NCBI GenBank assembly: GCA_017163975.1
Contig: JAFFSR010000244.1
Location: 9,735,501 to 9,799,500, forward strand
Direction of reading: 5' to 3'
DNA length: 64,000 nt
Source: Anastatus disparis
Lineage: Eukaryota; Arthropoda; Insecta; Hymenoptera; Eupelmidae
Position 1 is the stretch's first letter. Every line of letters starts with the position of its first letter. Under the pieces are notes generated by a model, which was given only the letters and a program-made list of their open reading frames with translations, ran no database searches and was not told the origin of the DNA. Shown here in pieces: positions 28,201 through 39,100 of the stretch. The position numbers were made by a program, and so were the translations under genes.

Positions 28201-31200
28201 TTTTAAATCATTCGAAAAGAAATCCACTTTAAAATCAATAAAAAAAATCACTAAATTAAAATCACTTTTGCGAAACCTATTTGATTATTAATTACCTTCT
28301 TTAATTTTCAATCACATAATAACATTTTTCTATTTATAATTAATTTTGCATAATTCTTTTCATCGACGAAGTAGGAACAATTTGAGTTAACTTTCTTAAG
28401 TTCCGAAGAATGGCCCTTCAGAATCAGTTTTGTTCATTTTTTGAATTTTATTATTGTTTGGTACTTGGGGAATGAATGAGACTAGAATATGTAATAGAGG
28501 ATTTAGCCCAAGCTAAATCTTTCTCAAAAACTTCAAAAAGTAACTTACATAATTAATTTTATTTACATTTATTATTCTTAATATTAAAAATTATTGATTA
28601 TTCTTATGAACAACATTACATCAACAATAATCATTGTTAATTATTATAACAAAATTAGTTTTACAAACAATATTTTAAAATAGCACATTAAGGGGATGTA
28701 AAATGGATACTACACTAGTACTCATAAATATTGCCTATGTTTTCATTTTATTGCAAGATTTTACACTGAGAAAAATAGATTATAACTTTAGTTATAGATA
28801 GTAATAAAAATTACTATATTTTATAGGAGAGCTGGGACATTTCTGCATTATAACGATTTTTATTACATTTATAACAAATATTACTATAAATTTGATAAGG
28901 TTGGCAACAATCGTTTAAGAAATGAAACTATATCTTATTAGAAAAATTGTTATATTACATAGTAAAAATTATGCTATAGTAAAATTTGTTATGACAGAGT
29001 AAAAATATTTCATATCTTATGTTGGAATTAATGTTATAAAAATAATAAATTTTATTATGCATATAATAAATTTCATTATGCATATAATAAATTTTATTAT
29101 GAATATAATAAATTTTACTATTTCAAATAGTAATGTCGAGTCGATGATCTGTAAATTTATTTCTAACCTCAAAATTTTCTACCAAATTGAAAGTATAGTT
29201 GGGTAACATATGTAGACGATTCGAAATTGTATAAGTAACATGTCGTAATGGCGCAGTCGGTAACGTTCACGCTTTCCAGTCTCGAGGTCCCGGGTTCGAC
29301 TCCACTTCAGGTCCGTTTTTTTCTTAGGTAATTTATTTTTAAAAAATTGATATAATTAAAATTAATAAATAAATCTAAAATTAAATAAATTTAAAAATTT
29401 CAATGTCAAATTTCGGGTACAAAAAAAAAATAAATTTTTTTCTACATATCTGTTTTCATAAATTTTACTATGTAATATAGTAAAATTTGTTATAATGCAG
29501 AAATGTCCCACTCGTACTATATAATATAGTAATTTTGAATACAATCTATAGTTATATTTATTATAGGATTTCTCTCAGTGTAGGAAAATAAATACATTAG
29601 CTTGTAGTATGTACCATGAACATTATTCAGTTAAATTTTAAATTAATTCATTCATTAGTTTTAAATAACTTTGAATTCCAACATCATATATTAAAATTTT
29701 TTGATTTTATACCAGAAACCCAAAGTTATTAAAAACTAATGAATGAATTTATTTAAAAAATTAACTGAATAATGTTCACCATACATACTACAAGCAAATG
29801 TATTTATTTTTCTGGAATTTTGCAATAAAATGGAAAGATAGGCAATAATTATGAGTACAGGTGTAGTGTCCGTTTTACATCTCCTTAAAAGTATAAAAAA
29901 GAGAAACAAAGATAGCTATACTTTAGAGAGAGAGAAAAAGAAAAGCTTAGATCATCGCGCACTCTGTACGACCGCATACTGAACTTTTACATCTTGTCCC
30001 GCCTTATTTGTTACCCCATTTATCAAATTTGCAACCGAACTTTGTTAAAAGTTACTACCCTTAATGAGTCAATGGCCAGTTGAAAATTCCTAAACTCTAT
30101 AAGGACCTCCTACCTCTCACATATAATTGGCCAATTCGGAAAATTTGACCGAAAGGTAGAGAGAGGGCTTGCACTCCTATTTTTCAGGGAGAGAAAAGAA
30201 TCTTCTTGCTTTCAGAAGTGTCAATCGTCAATCATTCTAACTCTATTCTCTCTTGGGAACATTACAACTTCTCTAAGCTCCATCACCAAGCAAGTTCGAA
30301 GGTAATTTTTCTAATTCATGCACACATTTCTAAATCATTTAAAAATATTTCTATATAAAAAAATCACAGTAATTCAAGAAACATAGAAATGCTCATCATT
30401 TTTATTTCCTTTTCACAGTAATAATGGACTATTTTCAAAAGATGAAGCTGTTGATATCATTTGGATTCCGACCTGATGCAGGGCCCTGCCATACTCGACG
30501 CCTAGATGACGACGAGACGATCTGCAACACTTGTTCAAGATCAGCATCGTCGAGACCGATAATTCAACAATTGGGTCCTAGCATGAAAAAATTTTTTTAA
30601 ATCCATTATATCCGTCATTTAGAAAAAGAAAAAATAAAGGACACGTATTTTTTCTTTCATCATAAAAATGAAAACTCAAAGAGATAGAGGCAGTTAAAAT
30701 TGTATCATGACGTCACATTATTACATAAACGTGACGTCATGTACATTGGCGCTATAGCTATATATATCAAAATTGTATTAACTTATACCGGCTATAACTT
30801 TTGTAATTCATCATATTTTGAAAAACAAAAAAATACGGGTCTTTTATTTTTTCATATTCTACCTGACGGATATAATGCATTTTTTCATGCTAGGACCCAA
30901 TTGTTCCATACCGGATCAGAACAAGTTATACTGAACAGTAACCAGGTTGCATCACTAAGACGTCACTTCAACAAAACCGAGCTAATGGTGCTCTCCAGTT
31001 CCTTCGTTGAACAGAATGTTCTCCTAGCTGAAGCAAGGAACGAAAGCTGCGGGATTAATCTTAATGACTCCATAAAAAACAACCAACCCGTAAAAACGAA
31101 ACCTCACATCGCAGATGCAGAATCAGTCGAGGAATCCCCTAACCTAGGTGATAGGCCAGTGAAAAAAGAATTTGATGGAGGTCCCACATCAGCGAAAAGA

Positions 31201-34200
31201 AAGAAAATTTTGATTGTGGTAACGAACCCAGACCAGCCCAACGTCTAGAGCAACGTTCGAACCTCGCTATTCTCAAACACCTCAATAGATTATGCAGACA
31301 ATCTGCAAGAGTAAAATCATAAATGTACCACCGATTTACACCTTTATAATAGTCACCCATAGCATACTTTTATAACATCATCTCAATACTTAAATTTCGA
31401 GAACGAGTAATCCCTTTCCGCTGACCACTGCACACCTTCATAGCAAGATTGCATGACTAAGACTACCCTCATATTTTACTAGTACTTGTATTTACACGTA
31501 GCCTAATTTATGATCACCATCACTTCCATGCGTAATTCTTATTTCCTTTTTTTTTACGTTATATCCTAACCAAATATACAACTTCGTCAGCAAGATAAAC
31601 CAATTTTTAAGACTTAGATTCTGACTGGACACCGCGCCTTGTCATGCATACCAGGAATTTAAAAGGTGGTCGGAACCATTTGCCGCTTGGCAGCGCTACA
31701 GGTGAGAGAAGAATATAAAATATTTTTTATACACGGATTTACAATTCATTAAGACAATAATATACTTCTAATATTGTCAATAACTCTTGCCATATATATG
31801 TAGAATAATTATCGATGCTAATCTTGTTTAAAAAGTCTAAAATATTTTTGTAAAGCGAAAAATGCTACGCGTAATTGAGCCGATGTACAACATATGTATT
31901 TTTCTTTAGTGCGACAGAGAAAGTAATACTAAAGAATGATGAATACATATGCTCACGCTGGCTCTATCTCGTGCTGCAATTTTTGCTTTACAACAATATT
32001 TTAAACTTTTCAAACAAGATTAGCATCAATAATTATTCTACATACATATGGTTAGAGTTATTGACAACATTAGACGTATATTATTGTTTCAGTAAATTGT
32101 AAATCGCTGAGTAAAAATTATTTTACATTTTTCTCTCACCTGACTGCAGCGCCCCCATGCGGCAAATAGTCCCGACCGCCTCAATGACAATACTCGGTGC
32201 CAATATTCTACTGTCGCATCTGCATAATTTAATATAAATATTTTCGAATAATTTTAAATATTTCAAAATTTTTTTATTATTACTGGCTTTCTAAAAATTA
32301 TCCTTTCCTTGATATTTTACACATTTAATCCTTAGAATAATTTTTATTTTATTTTTATAATTATCGTACCTTGAGCTTCGACACATCTGTTAAGGTAAAC
32401 CTGGCGTTCCTTTTTTTTACACACAAAAATGTCTTTCTACGTAAATTTTAAAATCTTAATAAAATATTTCGTAGATAAAAAATAGTCTATACTATGTTTA
32501 TGTCCTCGTAGGCCGTATTCGTGTCAGTATGTAAAGAGCATGCTAAATTTGTATTGGCATCCCATATGTCTCAGACGCGCTCCTCGACTTTTTGCAAGAT
32601 TTATATGTCTTCCTGAGACATATTGAGACTCAATATGTCTCAAGAGAAATCAATATGGCATCACCGATCCTACTATGTTTCGTTCAATATGTCAAAGAGC
32701 AATCATATTGAACGTAGGTTAGTGAAAAAAAAATGACTCGCGCTTCGACAGCAGCTATACTCATTACAAAATGTCAATCTAAGAAACAAAAGAAAAAATC
32801 AATAGAACTAAAATTTTATTTTAAAAGTATTGAAAAAAAGATTAATATTTTCAACTAATAAGTTATAGTTCCTCATACGGCCTACTTCGGACATAAAATC
32901 ATCTATGTCCTTTGGCCGTTTATTCAGGTGGAATCTGAATCTCGAACAATGTTTGCCGCTTGAGCAGAAATCTACCTCGGGCGCGCTTCGCGCGCCCTCG
33001 GCAATTTCAGCTCAAGCGGCAAACATTGTCCTCGATTCATATTCCACCTGAATACGGCCAAAGGACATATATAACTAATATGAATTACTGAACCATTTTC
33101 TTATTATAGAAATATTCTTATCTTTACTCCTCGATATCCTATGATTAAAGGTTTTTGTTTACGAAATTAGGTTAATTAATAGGTAAGTATAGTGTACTTG
33201 TATGTACGTGCGTAGATCCTAAACTAAAAGAACCATTAGAATCCGTTAAAGTCAATTGAATCTCAATCTACTTATATCAGTTTCAATTAATTTTAATCAC
33301 TACCGATTTTATCCCTATTTCAACAAAATTAATGACCATTTTATTAATTTGAAAAGAGGGCAAAAAGAAAGATGTTTCTTATTATTACTTTTACTTTTTA
33401 ATTATCATCCCCTAAAACAAAGAATAATACAATTGAATAAATAATTATTTTTTTAAATTATCATTTATCTCTTAAATAAATTAAAATTATCATCAGATTG
33501 AGCCGTATTAGACCAATTTATTATCTTTCACGAAAAATTTTTTTTAAATTAAATTTCAAATTTGAGGATAAAGCGTTATATGCAACATGGGAGCAAAGTT
33601 AATTTCTCTCTCGGGTGATGGCAAACTTCATCCTCGAGAGAAACATACGACTGTACTCACAAGTTTCATAATATAATATTAATCAAACTTTTTCCCGATT
33701 TCACGTACATAATTAGGTTTGTGTATGCATGCGCGCACATGCGTAAGTAGATATTTGAATTGATGTTTAAAAAAACTTAAACTTTTAATATATGTATCAA
33801 AATTACAAAGATGAATTATTTTTTGTTTTAGAAGTTCAATTTACACATAGAAAAATATTTTGAACATTTTTATTAAGTTTCTAAAAAATTTCACAATAAA
33901 CTATGATATTTTGTAATTAGCAGTTTGTAAGAACTTTATTATAAAATAGTGTGATTTTTCTTAGTCTATAACAACTTTACTATGAACAATCATAATTTTA
34001 TCTCCTTATACGAACTACCTTTAAATAAAAAAGAACCAAATAATAAAAATTAATAAAAGAAAAGGTGGGAACTTTCTTTTTAAATATATTTTCAATTCAG
34101 ACTGTACAGTCAATTTAAATCTTAATTATCGGGAAAAGCTTGTGAAATGTTCTTGGAATTCTTCGTTTTCGCTTTCTTTTTTTAAACGCCAACAGTGCAT

Positions 34201-36054
34201 GGCGAAGGAAAAAAGGAGAAAAAAGTAATAAAAAAAAGGAATAGAAACTCCTCAGCTTTCGTAACTCAAAGTAACCGAAAAATTTTGCCCGTGTTCTCAA
34301 GATGCGAAAAGTTTTCTCTTGAGGATAAGAAAGGAAAGATATATAACAAAGGCCAGTTTAGATAGCTGATTTAATGCAATGAAAGTGTAAGTACGCACTC
34401 AAAGAATGTTTCGTATATATATAAATTGAAAAGTCTATACTTTATTGAATTTAGGACGACCAGCAAGAAACATTTCTGAAAATTGAGATTTACTTTTCAA
34501 ACTGTTAGACACAAAAGTTTTCTTTAAATTTTCCTTTTTTTGTCTTTGTATCTTTTCTGGTGAGTTATTTTTAGTTTCTATTAATGTTTTTTTAAGTTTA
34601 GACGAAAAAACAATACTGTCGAAAGTTTCTAAGTTTTGCAATTGTATTTGATTGATTCTCTTTAACTCTTGAAGGTATTTCTTCCGTTCTTTTATTATTG
34701 ATTTACGCTGACTTTTGAATTCTTTTCATTTTTGTAAGTAACATCATACGTAACCACATTTGTAATATTGTAAAATATTCAATTCTATTAGATATTTTCT
34801 TATCATATTATTTCGAATGAATTTTTTTTTTAAATAAGTATCTTAAAAGCAGTGGAAATAATTGATTGAATTAAACTTCTTGTGACTCTTTAATTTTTAA
34901 TAAGAATACTTTATTTTTAATCAATTGTGTTACATTAATAATTAAATTAAAGTGACTATTTAAAAGTGAAAATTTGGATTGCGTTACAGAATACAAGTTA
35001 AAGTAAGTTTACTGAATTTGACTTCAATCTATTTTTTTTCTCTCGATGTTGACGGTTCGAGATTTGCTAAACGATAGAATAGTCACAAACTAAAATTAAA
35101 ACACATCAGAAAGCATGGTTCACATTGTCCGGACCTTTTTTATGACAGTTTCTTCTAAATATTCCTTGATTGGGAAATTTCTTTAACTAAGAATAGGTAT
35201 TACAGCGTTTACAGTAGCGTCGGTCGGTTTTCTTCTCAGCTGACTGAACCTTTTTTTTATTACACTCGGGATTTTCCATTTGTTTTTGGAATTCCCCATT
35301 TATTGAGGGATTACGTTTTCATAATATTTTTCGAAATTGTAATTAGTGCAATAGTTATTACATTTACTCGTAAACCGTTAAGTTTTCTTCGGATTAAGTC
35401 TTGTTGGGACGAGACAATAAATGTCCATGTTCCCTTTGCATTTTACCAACTTGAATATTTTCGGTAAATTTTAAGATATATAACAAGTAAAAATTATTTT
35501 AAAAGTAATATAAAAATATTATTAAAGTTTAAAGAAAATGATATTAAAAATAAACAATTATTATGCTACGCAAAAAGCAGCTTACTGGACATAAAAATTT
35601 GTGAGAATATAAAAAAGGAAAATAACTATTTACGTAAGTAAATGTAAATATTCTGTATGTAATGTAACACGTTTTTTGTACCCCGTTGAATAATTTTAAA
35701 GTTGTTTGAGAAGTTTTAGAGAAACCAACTTTTTACATTTTACTATTTTTAATGTAAAAGTAAGAAAAGTTTAATGATGAAATATAAATTTTTTTTAATG
35801 TAAAAAAATTGTTGCAAGTATTCATTTATACAAGGTTTCTTCTTTATATTTTACATTGGTATGTACAGCGGAATCATGATTAATTTCATAATTAACTTTA
35901 ATAACAAATAACAACTATTTGCAATGAAAAAAACTTGTTCTGAGAAAAAGTGGATTAAATTTTTGTTTAATCACAAAACTATTTTACTGTACTAAATTCA
36001 TTTTTATAAAGTTGCCTTTATATTTATTAGAATTAATGACAACGTTAAACTTTA

Positions 36055-36113
<59 letters not shown>

Positions 36114-39100
36114 ATAAAATACTTTAAAAGATATGTGAAAAATATAAAAAATAAACTATTTATAAATTTTTGCAAAAGTTAATCTACAATAATACTTGTT
36201 ATTAAAATATTCTAATGTTAACAAAGATCGTGTAAAAATTTTCTGTATATCTCATTTTGGAATTCATTACTTTCATTAATAAAAAACTCACAATATAATA
36301 GGATTTATTCTAGTTTAAAATTTCGAAAACTAATCATTTTTTTGTAAATTTATTACAAGATCCCATAACAAAATATTAATGTAATACTTTTCAAGCTCAA
36401 TAAATACACTCTTTTAGTATACGGAAAAATGTTTTCTTTTTATTTTGCATATTAAATAAAAAAAATTATTTCCCACAAAAAAATCAATGATATCTTTAAG
36501 TATGAAGATGTCTAGCATATATATTAGGATTATTAATTTTTAAACAAAAATAACAAAATAGCAGCTGTCAAAACAATTGTTATTTTGGAAAATGAGGATT
36601 TTTGGTTAATTTTTTGATTGAAAAAAATTTTTTTCAAAGTCGACATAATTTTAGTATACATGATGCTTATGTATGTGACAAGCATGTGGTGAAAATTCCA
36701 TAGAAATCGGTCAAATAGTTTCGAAAATAAGATTAACACCACATAAAAAAAGTGATTTTGGAAAAAATGCGTTTAAAGTTGAGTTATGCGTACTAGAGTA
36801 GGTCGTAAAGTGCGCTTCAAGTAAAAGAAAATGCACTCGAAGTGCTCTGATCTTTATGAAAGTTTTACACCATATTTTTTAAGTGCTTTATTTTCAAAAC
36901 CCGTAAAAGAATTTTCAAAGAACTGAGGTATTTTGAAGTAGAATGAACCCTTAACAAAATATCGTACATTAAAAAATATAATAATGCGAAATATTTTTGG
37001 TAAATAATATTTTATAAACTTATATTTTTAAGGTGTATTAATTAAATGACAAATGATAAGATTCATAGTCTGTTTTACATATATAATCATGATAAAATTT
37101 TTTTTCTTTATAAAATTTTAATCTTGATGAATTAGTAATCTTGCAGATCAAATATAAATAATTTGTTTAAGATTTCAAGTTTTTTTGAAAATTTTGTTTG
37201 TAGAATAAGCTCGCACGGCTGACCAAACTTGGCTATTTCTACTTCAAACAAATAGATATCATTTTCACAACTGATAAATCTTATTCACATTGAAATTCCG
37301 ATTTGTATTTCTTAAGCAAATGAAACTATATGTTCTTATAAAAGTTTCATTGTAAATATATTTAAATATGCTGGTTTAAATTTATAATCAAAAATTCATA
37401 ATCAAAAATAAATTTTTGTAATTTCGAACAATAATTGTCTTTCGAAACTGTCTGTATTCTAAATAATGTCTTCGCAATTCATGACAATAATTCAAAACTA
37501 ACTTTCAAACAGTCATTACAAATAATTGAAATGAAAGGTTTAGCTTAGAACGCGACTTATTATAGAGAGAAATACTAATTTCACTTCACCATTAAAGTGT
37601 TAAAGTTTCAGATGTATATACACTCCAGACAGAGTCTCGTCGCTTTGTCTCACCGCTTTGTATACAACCACAGCAGATGCTAACTAATGCTGTACTCAAG
37701 AACGCATATACGTAATCAAAATATATGCTACGCGGTATGCGTATGTCAATGTGTACTTGAACAGGTATAAGTATATGTGTACGTATGCATATGCGTAAGT
37801 ACAAGTGTAGTTTTATAAAAGTCTTTTTTTATGGATATTTATAAAATGTATGTGCATACGAATGAACGAATGTATATATAAATTAGGATGTGGACGTCAA
37901 AGTCTACTGTAGTGCCGAGCGGTTTCACGGACAGACTTAGGTTGCGCAGCGTGATAACGTACGAGATTCTTGATGCGAGCCCAGGAGCTCTTTTCAAGAT
38001 CAGATGGAAGGAAAGTGATATAATATGTATTATGTGTAAGAAATTATATTTAGAGAAGTAATTATAATGAAATAACGAAATTAGTAATTAAATTATTCAT
38101 GCATCAATTTACTTATTAGAATTTAGAATTTTAAAATCATTTAAACATATTTTTTATTGAATTATCTAAAACAAATTAGCATATTTGTATGTTGGAAAAG
38201 CTTGTGCATCTTGGCATATTTTTAGAGAAAAATTGTCATGAGTGAGCTTTTCTAATAAAATATCTACATAAGTCGTAATTTATAATTTTCCTTTGATCTA
38301 CAGAAATCCTATAAAAATCAAAATGCTAAGAATTAAAAAACTATTTCTTAAGTATAGGAATTTGAGCAATAAAATTTTGGTATACAATTTCGTACATAAA
38401 TATTTTATAATTTGCTGAAATAGTTCAGCTGGAAAACCTCACCGACGCAAATTAGACGTATAAGTAGTAATGAGATTCAGACTCCAAATATTCTCAACTT
38501 TGCTTCTCATTTTAATGATTCGATTATATTATCTATATATGGACTATTTAAAACATACTTTACGACTGAGCAAAGCAATTAATTAATGCGATTAAGGTAT
38601 AAATCTTAACAACAATTGAACTTTTGTTGTACAATTGTAAGTTCAACTATTCTTGAAAAGAACAATTGAACTTACAATCGTTAAGTGGAAGCTATGGACA
38701 AGATCAAACATTTGTAATGTCTTAAGAGCATGACGAAGCTGTCCGCCTTCTAATAATATTTCCAATCTTAACTTATGAATAAACGATGCGTTTAATTGAG
38801 TTTTTTTGCTATAAAGAAAAAATTTGTAAGATTAAACTCTAGTGCGGACAACTCAAGAAAACCACCAAAATATTATACATACAAAGTTATAATAAAAACT
38901 TTCAATATATCGTATTTTAAGGTTAGGTTTGTCGAGTTTGATATCTAATTTCCAATCCAAGCTCATAAAAAAATAACAAGTCCAAATGATTTTTTATTTT
39001 AACAAAAATTATTGTACTAATATAACTTTAGTGCGGACAAGTCATTATATTTGTTTAATTTAAGAATTTAAAAAGATATCGATAAAATAAAAAAAGCAAA

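Larger units (their letters stand above)
28763..29580. mobile_element. Nested TA-flanked element (Tc1/mariner-type target) with CACTGAGA termini, 818 bp
   Basis: TA duplications at 28761-28762 and 29581-29582 flank CACTGAGARAAAT inverted termini, with arms sharing TGGGACATTTCTGCATTATA on both sides. Removing it restores the outer element's left arm to match its right arm, which proves the order of insertion. Inside are ~23-bp tandem repeats and a tRNA-like unit. Confidence 0.85.
28692..29884. mobile_element. TTAA-flanked fold-back element containing a nested insertion
   Basis: TTAA at 28688-28691 and 29885-29888. Inverted ends GGGGATGTAAAATGGA / GGAGATGTAAAACGGA continue as long arms (CACTAC..., ...TTATTGCAA..., ...ATTATTCAGTTAA..., ...ATTCATTCATTAGTTTT...). 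The left arm is interrupted at 28763-29580 by a second element. Without it the element is about 375 bp and nearly a full palindrome centred near 29695. Confidence 0.85.
30200..31248 (+). pseudogene. Intron-nested spliced gene split by a palindromic transposon
   Basis: I do not recognise the product. A 5' leader ends at donor CGAAG|GTAATT (30301/30302). A 117-bp intron ends at CTTTTCACAG (30418). Translation begins at ATG 30424, the first ATG after an in-frame stop in the leader. The first 50 codons ([10 protein letters not shown]..., Cys-containing, acidic patch LDDDE) run to 30573. A 324-bp palindromic element flanked by CAATTG then intervenes and adds a stop at 30598. The frame resumes at 30904 for 114 codons (starts [14 protein letters not shown]) to TAG 31246-31248, ending with a basic AKRKK patch that could be a nuclear signal. 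The second half vaguely recalls a BEN-type fold, which I cannot confirm. Codon use is less AT-rich than the surroundings. It lies antisense inside the 27-kb receptor intron. As it stands it encodes a 58-residue truncated product, or a product initiated inside the element. Confidence 0.6.

Noticed and set aside
29243..29316. Functional tRNA-Gly(TCC) gene
   Set aside because: The anticodon and acceptor stems pair poorly and the unit lies inside a transposon.
30200..31248. Origin of the nested gene from an integrated polydnavirus
   Set aside because: A short 5' intron and balanced codon use are reminiscent of wasp virus genes, but there are no circle junction motifs or recognisable viral families, so the claim is not supported.
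31139..31360. Minus-strand 73-codon open frame
   Set aside because: Antisense shadow of the 3' part of the nested gene plus its flank.
35984..36175. 63-codon frame with a YIYIYI tract
   Set aside because: Translation of the (AT)n microsatellite.
38400..38470. tRNA-like segment (TAGTTCAGCTGGAAAAC ... GAGATTCAGACTCC)
   Set aside because: Only a loose A/B box resemblance; no stems and no repeat body, so it is not reported as a feature.
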